Origin: G963662905 sp963662905
Lineage (GTDB): Bacteria > Bacteroidota > Bacteroidia > Bacteroidales > WRLA01
Reading direction: 5' to 3'
Assembly (NCBI GenBank): GCA_963662905.2
Contig: CAXXFD010000003.1
Coordinates: 248,001-312,000 of the forward strand
DNA length: 64,000 nucleotides
The notes under the pieces: model-generated
Databases searched by the model: none
The model's input: only the letters and a program-made list of their open reading frames with translations
Told to the model about the DNA's origin: nothing
In this document: positions 7,987 through 15,546 of the stretch, in pieces
Layout: each line of letters opens with the position of its first letter
Position numbering within the stretch: the first letter of the stretch is position 1
Position numbers and translations under genes: made by a program

Positions 7987-9996
7987 TTATTGATTGCCCG
8001 GGTCTAAAATTCCAGTAATACCAAGCTGCTGAAAGAGACTCAGGTTTTCCACTTCCAGTTCAGCCATTTCTCTTACTACTTTGTCTTGTTCTCGCAGGGG
8101 CTGATACACATAAAAATGTTTGGTAAAGGGTATTTCGTAGCCCTTTTCCTCTTTAGTTATTTCCCATTTCTTTTCCACTTCTTTTTTCAGAAAGGTTTCT
8201 TTGTCATCTTTCCATGGAATGTATTCGGTATCTTTTACAATCTTCGGAACGTTGATAGTGGCTTTTAGCCCAAGTTTGTTGCCATCCAAAGTTTTGCGGA
8301 TGGTGATAGTCGTGTTCCCGACAGCTATCGGGATTTTGTGTTTGGCAACCAGTTGGCTTTCGGGGTTCAGGTTAAAAGTAAACTCACCTTCTTTGCCCTT
8401 TTTGTCTTTCAGTTCGGCCAATCGTTTTTTGTCCTCGGCAGTTTTTATCAGTAAGGTATCGGTCAGCTTATTTTGAGCAATGGCAACTTCCTTTTCTTCG
8501 GTTATCGGGTTGCCGTTTTCATCGGTTTCCTCCAAATTCAAAAACACTTTGCGAAAGGCAAAATCTTCCGATTCAAAAATCTTGCTGAACGTACCGGGTT
8601 CAAAGGCTTTATGAATGTCAATGATTTGTTTTATCTGGTCGTTGGCTTCCACATAGCGTTCGTTTTCTCCGTTGCCTTCAATGCCGTCATGTATGCGTCT
8701 GCGTTTATTGCCCAAACTGCGTTTCATTGGTTTCCAAAAACCGGAAGCGTCAATAAGTTGAATTTTACCTTTGCGTTTTTCGGGTTTGTTGTTGCGCACC
8801 AGCCAGATGTAAGTGGCAATGCCCGTATTGTAAAACAATTCGGTGGGCAGGGCTACAATGGTTTCCAGCCAGTCGTTTTCCAGAATGTACCTGCGTATTT
8901 CGCTTTCACCGCTGCCTGCATCACCGCTAAACAAAGGCGAACCGTTGTGAACAATGGCAATGGCAGAACCGCCCAACTCGGCAGGTTTCATTTTGCTGAT
9001 CATATGCAGGGTAAAGAGCAACTGTCCATCGCTGCTGCGGGGTTGCCCTACATCAAATCGTCCGTTACTGCTGGCCAACACTTTCTTTTGAATTTTCTTC
9101 CAGCTTTTACCATAAGGCGGATTGGAAAGCATAAAGTCGAACTGTTCACCGGCTGCACCATCTTCATAAAGCGTGTCGCCTTTGGTAATGAATGCCTTTT
9201 CACCTTTTAATAATAAATCGGCTTGCGCTACAGCCCATGTCTTATCATTTACTTCCTGTCCATATAAACGGACTTCTGCTTTGAGGTTGATCTTTTCTTC
9301 GATAAACTCTTTGGCTGCCGAAAGCATACCACCGCTTCCACAAGCAGGGTCATAAATGGTAACGAGTTGTCCGTCTTTAATGGCTTTCTCGTCCATATCG
9401 AGCATCTGTGTCATCAGGTCAATCACTTCACGGGGTGTGTAGTGCTCTCCTGCTTCGGCATTATTTGCTTCCGAAAATTTGCGAACCAACTCCTCAAATA
9501 CATAACCCATTTTGATGTTGCTCACCTTTTCAGGGCTTAGGTCAATCTCCGAAAAGTCTTTGATCAGTGTATAAAGGATTTTTTCTTCAGCCAGTTTGTT
9601 GATGTGCGAACGAATACCCGAACGGTCAATAATAATCTTAATATTATCGGTATAGCCATTCAAGTAAGCAATGAAATTATTTTTAATGCTGCTTTCTCCT
9701 TCGTCGGCAATAATGGCAAGCGTTTTACCGCTGGTGTTGTTGAACTTAATTTCCTGCAAGACCTTTCCATTCAGGATTTGCTCCTGCGTTTTCTTGTCCA
9801 CTTTCGACAATTGGCTTTCCAATTCTATTTTTAGTTGCTCTGTCTTGGCAATCATTACCCCTTCAATCCTGCGGATAAGCACCATTGGATAAATAATATC
9901 GGGGTATTCGGTACGCTGAAAAATGTCTCTTAAAACATCATTAGCGGTATTCCAAATAAGTGCTACCTCCAGCGAAATGTCTGTATCTCTTTTCAT
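7987..9996 (-). CDS. hsdM: Type I restriction enzyme, M (DNA methyltransferase) subunit
   Basis: 669 residues. An N-terminal helical HsdM_N domain (IWNTANDVLRDIF, residues about 13-150) precedes an N6-adenine methyltransferase domain. SAM motif I is DPACGSGG near residue 217, and the catalytic motif IV is NPPYG near 293; the EHYTPREV segment is the standard linker. With HsdS it methylates adenines in the target and protects host DNA. It is the first gene of a five-gene operon. The C-terminal region (near residue 555) includes a stretch encoded by a palindromic dispersed repeat, read in frame. The start is ATG. Confidence 0.96.
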   Translation of the reverse strand: MKRDTDISLEVALIWNTANDVLRDIFQRTEYPDIIYPMVLIRRIEGVMIAKTEQLKIELESQLSKVDKKTQEQILNGKVLQEIKFNNTSGKTLAIIADEGESSIKNNFIAYLNGYTDNIKIIIDRSGIRSHINKLAEEKILYTLIKDFSEIDLSPEKVSNIKMGYVFEELVRKFSEANNAEAGEHYTPREVIDLMTQMLDMDEKAIKDGQLVTIYDPACGSGGMLSAAKEFIEEKINLKAEVRLYGQEVNDKTWAVAQADLLLKGEKAFITKGDTLYEDGAAGEQFDFMLSNPPYGKSWKKIQKKVLASSNGRFDVGQPRSSDGQLLFTLHMISKMKPAELGGSAIAIVHNGSPLFSGDAGSGESEIRRYILENDWLETIVALPTELFYNTGIATYIWLVRNNKPEKRKGKIQLIDASGFWKPMKRSLGNKRRRIHDGIEGNGENERYVEANDQIKQIIDIHKAFEPGTFSKIFESEDFAFRKVFLNLEETDENGNPITEEKEVAIAQNKLTDTLLIKTAEDKKRLAELKDKKGKEGEFTFNLNPESQLVAKHKIPIAVGNTTITIRKTLDGNKLGLKATINVPKIVKDTEYIPWKDDKETFLKKEVEKKWEITKEEKGYEIPFTKHFYVYQPLREQDKVVREMAELEVENLSLFQQLGITGILDPGNQ
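8316..8333. repeat. Palindromic dispersed repeat inside hsdM
   Basis: TCCCGA and TCGGGA enclose CAGCTA, a hairpin of a type widely scattered between genes in Bacteroidota. Here it lies in the hsdM reading frame and encodes residues within the segment IPIAVGN. Confidence 0.6.
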
Positions 9997-10169
9997 TAAA
10001 TATTTCTGTTTATTTTATTTATTAACGGTAAATTGTATGAGTAGTGGCAGATTGCGTGCGACTTTCTGTCGGGACGACACGAAAGTCAGAGCGGGTATCC
10101 GACGCTCGAACACGAGCTCCCGCCATTGCCTATAAGCCATTGTCACCCGCTGTGTTTATATTTTTTCTA
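9997..10169. other. Spacer with imperfect palindromes between hsdM and GIY-YIG gene
   Basis: A non-coding 170-bp stretch with GC-rich inverted segments, including GACTTTC (about 10,059) with GAAAGTC (about 10,080). It resembles the palindromic spacers elsewhere in this island (1774-1944 and 10,935-11,119). It must also contain the promoter of the hsd operon, but I cannot locate a convincing -33/-7 pair. Confidence 0.4.
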
Positions 10170-10934
10170 TCATAAATTATATCTAACAACTTGAGCTGCA
10201 CCTCTCTTTTTTAGATGTGCAACGGATTTATTAATATATAAATTTCTAATTTCGTCAGGAGCAACAACTCCATTAAAGCCATAGCCCGTTACTTCAACTT
10301 GTATTTTAATATTTTTTTCTTTGTCAATTGTTTTGTTTTTTGCTCTTTGTTTAGAATACCATTCTTTGACCTCAAAAACTTCAACAATTAATCCTCGATA
10401 TTCACTTAATACATATTTTATTTGAGGCAATCTCCATTTGCTAATTAGCCAAGTTTCTTTTGTCGCTTGATATATTGGATTTGTAGTATTTCCCCGTTCG
10501 TAAGTTTTATTTATGTTGATTAACATACAGTCATTACCCATCTTTTCAAGTGGTTGAGCATTATATAATCTTATAATTTCTTCTGAAGTCATAAGTCCTT
10601 TTTCTACCGATTTATGCCCTCCTTGTATATTTGAAAGTAAGATTCCACAATAATGAAAGGTGTCGATAAGAGATGCTTCAATTTCAAAAGCTTCTTTGTC
10701 TGAAAGTCCGTGTCTTACAATAATATGTTGCACATCTTGCCCTCTTGATTTAATTTCTCTGATTATATCATATTTAAGAGTAGATGTATCTAAATCAGTT
10801 AAAGTACAGTTCATATGGTCAAAAACTCGATTATTAGATTTTCCTTTACCTATATAAAACGGTTTGTTGTCTTTAGGGTCAAGCAACATATAAACATAGG
10901 ATTTTAATTCTTGTTGTGTCTTTTCGTCAAACAT
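10170..10934 (-). CDS. GIY-YIG nuclease-like protein (LEM-3 type)
   Basis: 254 residues. The N-terminal 100 residues have the GIY-YIG fold signature in its LEM-3-like form: YVYMLLDP, then PFYIGKGK followed by NRVFDH, and a later helix with a conserved Glu (AFEIEASLID). A C-terminal 150-residue domain is not recognised; it contains a KWRLPQIKYVLSEYRG segment. GIY-YIG enzymes cut DNA using a single metal ion; whether this one is active is unknown. It stands alone between palindromic spacers, in the same direction as the R-M operon, which suggests an independently acquired defence-island gene. Confidence 0.75.
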   Translation of the reverse strand: MFDEKTQQELKSYVYMLLDPKDNKPFYIGKGKSNNRVFDHMNCTLTDLDTSTLKYDIIREIKSRGQDVQHIIVRHGLSDKEAFEIEASLIDTFHYCGILLSNIQGGHKSVEKGLMTSEEIIRLYNAQPLEKMGNDCMLININKTYERGNTTNPIYQATKETWLISKWRLPQIKYVLSEYRGLIVEVFEVKEWYSKQRAKNKTIDKEKNIKIQVEVTGYGFNGVVAPDEIRNLYINKSVAHLKKRGAAQVVRYNL

Positions 10935-11119
10935 TTTAATATCAGTTTTTTAATAGCGTTAATTATCAAACAAGTCGTGTCCTGTTACATTGCAGGTAAC
11001 GGTCACTTGCATGTGGTCAGGCGGGATTTCGAAGAGAAATCCTGTCAGACCCGCAGGAAAGTGGGCACGAGGTCTGACTTGTCAGACCGCTAAACCCCCC
11101 GCCTGCCGTATATAATTTG
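10935..11119. other. Palindrome-rich spacer between GIY-YIG and HrgA-like genes
   Basis: It contains GGTCTGAC-TT-GTCAGACC (about 11,070-11,087), GCGGGATTTC with GAAATCC (11,020-11,043), and an outer pair GGCGGG/CCCGCC. The whole spacer can fold as one long imperfect hairpin. It ends in GTTATAGCCC overlapping the stop codon of the next gene. Confidence 0.55.
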
Positions 11120-12109
11120 TTATAGCCCCGTGGTTTCATTTTCATCAAATGGTATATTTTTTTCTTTGCAGTATTTTTCAATTTCAGCGTCACTATCGAA
11201 ATACTCATCACAAAATTCGTCTAATTCTTTCTCCGTTGATTTGTAATAGCGTTCCTGAGCTGTCATCAACTTATCTACTTGCTCAATGAAAATTTCAAAA
11301 TCTTTATTGATTTTGCACAGTTTGTCAATTGTTTTAAAGTCTAAGTCGCGATACTTTGGAGGAAACAATAATTTGCTTTTAAACGGATTTGCATTTAGTT
11401 CAATAATTCCAATTCCAAAAGATTGACTTAATCTTTCTATTTCGTCAGATAAACTGTCGCTAAATTCAAATGCAACTAAATAACCATAGTTTGCCCAGCT
11501 TGAATTTGAGACAGCTTGAAAGAATGCTTTTTTTAATTCAGCATCACTGTTAATCTCCTTTTTTAATTCGTAAGAACTTAATTTAAAGGTGTCAACTCTA
11601 TTAATTGATTTTAAAAAATTTTGACTGGCTTTGGTCTGAAGATTTAGGAATTTTATACCAACCATGTCTGGATGTGTCCAAATCTGATTACTGTCTTTAC
11701 CGTATTTTGATTGTTCGTGAAAGATTGTCTTTGAATAGATTTTTGTGTTTTTTAGATAGCTGCTCAGCAATTTATGAAGGTCTCTTTCATCATAAGTTTT
11801 GGTTTTATGTTTAGGCTGCATTGTCGTTGTGGTAGTTGTAGTAACAGCCTCAAGAACATCAATTCCAATTTCTTGCTCATTTTTTGTCAAGTAGTAAGAA
11901 TAAGTTCCACCTTCTTGTTTTACTCTTTTTACTCTTGAATCGCCATTTCTTATAAAATCTCCAAGTAATGCAGAAATTGTCGAGGCAGGAGTTTTTGCAG
12001 TTCCAAAATCATAATATTTTTTCTCAACAATATGATTGTAAATTTCCATGTAATTTGTCAAACCGTTAATGTCATTTAGGCTTTTTAGGATTGCTTCTTT
12101 TATTGTCAT
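11120..12109 (-). CDS. HrgA-like protein: HARE-HTH plus nuclease-like domain
   Basis: 329 residues. Residues 1-75 form a HARE-HTH winged helix (TIKEAILKSLNDI, MEIYNHIVEKKYYDF, TPASTISALLGDFI). A Thr-rich linker follows (eight threonines around residue 90). The C-terminal 200 residues resemble the HrgA/COG2958 family, with the segments WTHPDMVGIKF, FKLSSYELKKEI and LVAFEFSD that look like a PD-(D/E)XK core. HrgA genes were named for association with restriction loci in Helicobacter; their activity is undefined. Start ATG; the stop codon overlaps a GGGCTATAAC motif whose inverse copy lies 1 kb upstream. Probably a defence gene. Confidence 0.75.
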   Translation of the reverse strand: MTIKEAILKSLNDINGLTNYMEIYNHIVEKKYYDFGTAKTPASTISALLGDFIRNGDSRVKRVKQEGGTYSYYLTKNEQEIGIDVLEAVTTTTTTTMQPKHKTKTYDERDLHKLLSSYLKNTKIYSKTIFHEQSKYGKDSNQIWTHPDMVGIKFLNLQTKASQNFLKSINRVDTFKLSSYELKKEINSDAELKKAFFQAVSNSSWANYGYLVAFEFSDSLSDEIERLSQSFGIGIIELNANPFKSKLLFPPKYRDLDFKTIDKLCKINKDFEIFIEQVDKLMTAQERYYKSTEKELDEFCDEYFDSDAEIEKYCKEKNIPFDENETTGL

Positions 12110-12153
12110 TTTTTTGGTTTTCAGTTACGTTGTTTTGTCTTTTTTACCATGGG

Positions 12154-12270
12154 CTATAACTTCAGCATATAAGAACCCCCAATTTCCAATACATCGCCTT
12201 TGTCCGAAGCTGGTGTTTGCGTATCTGCCACTATTTCAACAAAATTAGTATAAGTGCATGCCAGTTTCAT
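12154..12270 (-). CDS. Possible 38-residue small protein or gene remnant
   Basis: An ATG-started frame of 38 codons reads MKLACTYTNFVEIVAD, then TQTPASDKGDVLEIGG, then a short hydrophobic end. Codon choice looks protein-like, but I do not recognise it. Its stop codon is the TAG inside GTTATAGCCC, the inverse of the motif at the end of the HrgA-like gene. It could be the tail of a gene truncated by recombination at that motif. Confidence 0.25.
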   Translation of the reverse strand: MKLACTYTNFVEIVADTQTPASDKGDVLEIGGSYMLKL

Positions 12271-12533
12271 ATGCTTTTTCTTTGTTTCTCAACAAATGTA
12301 GATAATATTGTCTGATTTTCCATTATATTTTTTATAAACCTTCAAGACATTTCATTCATAAAACGAGTCTTTGTGTCAGGTCTCTTTAAATTTTCCAGGT
12401 TTCTATTCGCCCTTCCCCCGTTCCCGCGCGTGTCCTCACGCGTGGCTTAGCGAGTCCGGCTAAGCAAACCCGTACATTTCGCAAGGCACAAAAGAATCTT
12501 TCTTTCAACAGCTCTTGTTGCCTTGAAATTTTC

Positions 12534-12607
12534 ATGCGCATCAAAATTGATTTTCATGCGCATGAAAAATATTTTTGATGCGCGTGAAAAAAGTTTTTTA
12601 TGCGCAT
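12534..12607. repeat. Four ATGCGCAT palindromes at exact 22-bp period
   Basis: ATGCGCAT (third copy ATGCGCGT) starts at 12,534, 12,556, 12,578 and 12,600, separated by A/T-rich linkers of AAAA and TTTT runs. The frame through it on the minus strand is only the repeat translated. Confidence 0.9.
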
Positions 12608-12838
12608 CAAAAATAATTTCTACGCCTGTAATCATCAATTCAAAAACTTGAAGTAAATTCAGGAAGACCTTAGCAATTATAAAAAGCATGCCGGATTATG
12701 GCATTTCTGAATCAGGCAGGTAGAACAGCACAGGCATGGATTAGAATTGGCAGACATTTATATTAAGTGTGGCCCGGCAATTTTGTAAGGTAATTTTTTA
12801 CCGATTTTTTCGGCAATTCCCCTCAAAACCCGTATTTT

Positions 12839-12887
12839 CCCCACAGGGGTTTTCGCTATACCATCGCTATACCATCGCTATACCAAG
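12839..12887. repeat. CCCC-GGGG hairpin followed by 11-bp tandem repeat
   Basis: CCCC-ACA-GGGG (12,839-12,849) and TTTTC are followed by three 11-bp units GCTATACCATC starting at 12,855, 12,866 and 12,877. The same composite occurs at 63,508-63,557. Confidence 0.85.
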
Positions 12888-12978
12888 TCGCTGCAAATAC
12901 TTTGAGGGCAGCCGGCTGCTGCGGGCTTGCTTCGGGCAGATATTCTGTAAATATACTTATTGGGTGGTTTCAGAATAA

Positions 12979-13106
12979 CTCATCGGATGACTGGGCTTGT
13001 CCTTTTATCCACTCATCGGATGACTGAAACCGGCTGTTAAAACTCATCGGATGGCTGGGTTCCTCCTCAAAACTGCTCATCGGATGACCGGGAGTCATCC
13101 GATGAG
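12979..13106. repeat. CTCATCGGATGAC repeats, four direct and one inverted
   Basis: Direct copies start at 12,979, 13,012, 13,043 (one mismatch) and 13,076, at spacings of 33, 31 and 33 bp. The inverted copy at 13,094-13,106 makes a perfect 13-bp stem with the fourth copy around a 5-nt loop. Confidence 0.9.
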
Positions 13107-13195
13107 TCAAAACAAAACTTCATGCAAGCTGCGAAATTCCGGGTAAAACCGTATTTTTAATCAAACGGAATTGTTTTAATTTTCACGAATAATTC

Positions 13196-13203
13196 TATAT
13201 TTG
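13196..13203 (+). promoter_or_regulatory. Putative -7 element for the C10 protease pair
   Basis: TATATTTG matches TAnnTTTG. A TTG at 13,171-13,173 lies 22 bp upstream, an imperfect -33 match. Predicted leader length is about 200 nt and includes the nested hairpin at 13,256-13,358. Confidence 0.4.
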
Positions 13204-13255
13204 CGTAAATCAAAGCTCAACCTGCTTTATTCATGAATTTTCGTCATGAGCACAC

Positions 13256-13358
13256 AAAACGCAATAAGAGAAAGGGAGCGCATATTTTTGGCGCACAGGA
13301 ATAGCCGTAGCTATTTTGAGCACCAAAAAGATAGCATTCCTTTCTATTGCAGCGTTTT
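13256..13358. other. Nested hairpin element (structured leader or MITE/REP-like)
   Basis: Three nested stems are visible: AAAACGC (13,256) with GCGTTTT (13,352); TTTTTGG (13,285) with CCAAAAA (13,323); AATAGC (13,300) with GCTATT (13,310) around a CGTA loop. AATA/TATT extends the outer stem. It lies in the leader of the downstream protease gene. It may be a leader RNA structure or a REP/MITE-like mobile palindrome. Confidence 0.6.
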
Positions 13359-13410
13359 GGGCGCGTAATAGATAATTTTATGAATAATGCAGGTTAAAAT
13401 ACGCAAAATC

Positions 13411-15495
13411 ATGAAATCCAAAATAACGATTGCAATTTCATTTTTATTCATCCTATTAATCATTAATCCATCATCTGCGCAGCGAATCGACAAAAACACC
13501 GCTGAGGATTTTGCACTTCAGTTTGCAGAAAACAGATTGGGAATACAAGATCCCGCTATTGATCGGCTTCTCCCCTGGCCGGATGAAAAAAACGTTCAGC
13601 TTTATGCCGTCAATTTCCGCCCTGATGGATTTGTGCTTTTATCCGCAAACGCCAATTACGGCCGGCTCCTGGCCTACAGCAAACATGGCCATTTTCTTCC
13701 TGATCAGCTTCCCGATCAGGCCAAAGCCTTGATCAACCATCAAATGAAAACGGCCTCCGCCTTTGCCGACAGACCGTTTCAAAATATGGCAACAACATCA
13801 GCAGAAATATTCACAAATACAAAAGAAAGCCATCTGCGGCAAGTAGCCGTTGCACCTTTGCTGCGCACATTCTGGGGCGAAGATTTTCCCTACAACTCCT
13901 ATTGTCCCGAAGACATCAACGGTTCCGGCGGACATGTTTTTGCCGGATCATCAGCGGTAGCAATGGCGCAGATTATGTATTACTGGCGCTGGCCTTTGAC
14001 CGGAGAGGGCGCCAACTCTTATTCCGCAGAACCTTATGGCGTTTTAAGTGCAGATTTTGGCGCAACGAATTACAGCTTCGATGCCATGCTTCCCAATCCG
14101 GACCCCAATTACGATGAAATTGCTTTGCTGATGTCCCATATCGGCATTGCATCGGAAATGCATTATAGCCCAACAGGTTCCAGTACGGATGCAGCTTCCC
14201 TGATTCAGGCAATGTCGGCACATTTCAGGTATTCGGAAAATATCCTCGTCCAGCAAAGGGCCAATTTCAGTGATGAGGATTGGAAAAACCTGATCAAATC
14301 GCAGTTGGATCAGGCTATTCCTGTACTATTTGGCGGTTTCGACACCACAAAAGTGCACACCTTTGTTTGCGATGGTTACGACAATCAGGGACTTTTCCAT
14401 TTTAATTTCGGTTATTCGGGTTATGGCGATGGCTATTACCTGATTGATGATCCACTGGGTTTTGCCGCGGAACAGGCTTGCAGCCAGAACCTTGTGCCTA
14501 ATGAAGAATATCCGGCCTTTGCAAGCGGGCACACACTCCTTGATTTTTCTCGGGGCACTTTCAGCGATGGCAGCGGCCCGCTGATGCCCACGCAAAGCAA
14601 TGCGGAGGCAAGCTGGCTGATCAGTCCGCAAACCGGTGTGGATTCTGTAAAAAATATTTTGCTGGGCTTCTATAATTTCCAGCTTGGAGCGGGAGATACC
14701 CTTTTCGTATATGATGGCGAAAATGCCCAGGCTCCTTTGCTGCACTATTTTACCGGAGATAATGTACTTTCCGGGATTTCCTCCACAGGAAATAAGATTT
14801 TTGTTGCTTTTAAAACCAATAGCGAAGACAATGGCAAAGGTTGGCTGGCCTTTTATGAATCACTTGCGCCGGATTATTGCATTGGGAGCCAACATCATAT
14901 AAGCTCTGAAAGCGGAACCGTAAACGATGGCAGCGGAACAAAATTCAATTATCAGAATAATTTTGAATGCGAATGGATTATTGAACCCATGTGGGGCACA
15001 GGCATTACACTGGGTTTCAATTTCTTTGATACAGAACCGGGCAAAGATGTGCTCAAAATCTATGAAGGCAAATCGAATGTACTGCTTGGTACCTTTTCAG
15101 GTATTTACCTCAATGGCGTGCCACAGGATGTCTTTTATTCGCGAAACGGAATCCTGAGATTGCAGTTTACTACAGACGAAAGCATCACAAAACCCGGCTG
15201 GGAAGTCTATTATATGACTGATAATGTGGGAATTCGGGAACAGACAGACAAACCCATCCTGAGCATTGCCCCTGTCCCTGCACAAGACTTTCTAGAAATC
15301 AGCCTCAAAACAGGATTTCCAAAAGATACGCAAATCGAAATTTATGATGCCCTTGGAAATCACTGCGCCCGGTTTATGTTACCGGCTCATCATCAGAAAT
15401 TAAACATCGACATCAGTGCACTAAACAGCGGATTGTATTTCCTAAAAGCAGGCAATTTACAGCATAACAGCAGCCTGCGCTTCATAAAACTTTAG
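13411..15495 (+). CDS. C10-family (streptopain-like) protein lacking the catalytic Cys, T9SS cargo
   Basis: 694 residues from the ATG at 13,411, which begins a clean signal peptide ending SSAQ; an ATG eight codons earlier (13,387) is possible. Order: signal peptide, Spi-like propeptide, C10 peptidase-like domain, two CUB-like domains (each with SGTxxDGSG and YDGE-type segments), and a type A T9SS sorting domain of about 80 residues. Where the family has TGCVATA, this copy has AGSSAVA (codon at 13,948), so the nucleophile is serine. The general-base His is kept (VHTFVCDGY), but the HFNWGWG motif is altered to HFNFGYS. It is therefore probably a non-proteolytic paralogue: a decoy, inhibitor binder or adhesin. 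The intact paralogue follows 51 bp downstream. Confidence 0.85.
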   Translation: MKSKITIAISFLFILLIINPSSAQRIDKNTAEDFALQFAENRLGIQDPAIDRLLPWPDEKNVQLYAVNFRPDGFVLLSANANYGRLLAYSKHGHFLPDQLPDQAKALINHQMKTASAFADRPFQNMATTSAEIFTNTKESHLRQVAVAPLLRTFWGEDFPYNSYCPEDINGSGGHVFAGSSAVAMAQIMYYWRWPLTGEGANSYSAEPYGVLSADFGATNYSFDAMLPNPDPNYDEIALLMSHIGIASEMHYSPTGSSTDAASLIQAMSAHFRYSENILVQQRANFSDEDWKNLIKSQLDQAIPVLFGGFDTTKVHTFVCDGYDNQGLFHFNFGYSGYGDGYYLIDDPLGFAAEQACSQNLVPNEEYPAFASGHTLLDFSRGTFSDGSGPLMPTQSNAEASWLISPQTGVDSVKNILLGFYNFQLGAGDTLFVYDGENAQAPLLHYFTGDNVLSGISSTGNKIFVAFKTNSEDNGKGWLAFYESLAPDYCIGSQHHISSESGTVNDGSGTKFNYQNNFECEWIIEPMWGTGITLGFNFFDTEPGKDVLKIYEGKSNVLLGTFSGIYLNGVPQDVFYSRNGILRLQFTTDESITKPGWEVYYMTDNVGIREQTDKPILSIAPVPAQDFLEISLKTGFPKDTQIEIYDALGNHCARFMLPAHHQKLNIDISALNSGLYFLKAGNLQHNSSLRFIKL

Positions 15496-15523
15496 TGCTG
15501 TGGAGATTAAAACCTTATATTTG
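15491..15523 (+). promoter_or_regulatory. Putative promoter of second C10 protease gene
   Basis: TTTA (15,491-15,494), N21, TATATTTG (15,516-15,523). The -33 overlaps the stop codon of the upstream paralogue, so the second gene can be expressed on its own. Confidence 0.5.
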
Positions 15524-15546
15524 TATCGAAACCAATTCCTTTAGCC

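Noticed and set aside
8473..9210. A 245-codon frame on the plus strand opposite hsdM
   Set aside because: It is the antisense frame of a clear methyltransferase gene, has no domain and no ribosome binding site.
12447..12689. An 80-codon minus-strand frame in the repeat spacer
   Set aside because: Most of it is translation of the 22-bp ATGCGCAT array (recurring FDAH-type words), so it is not a gene.
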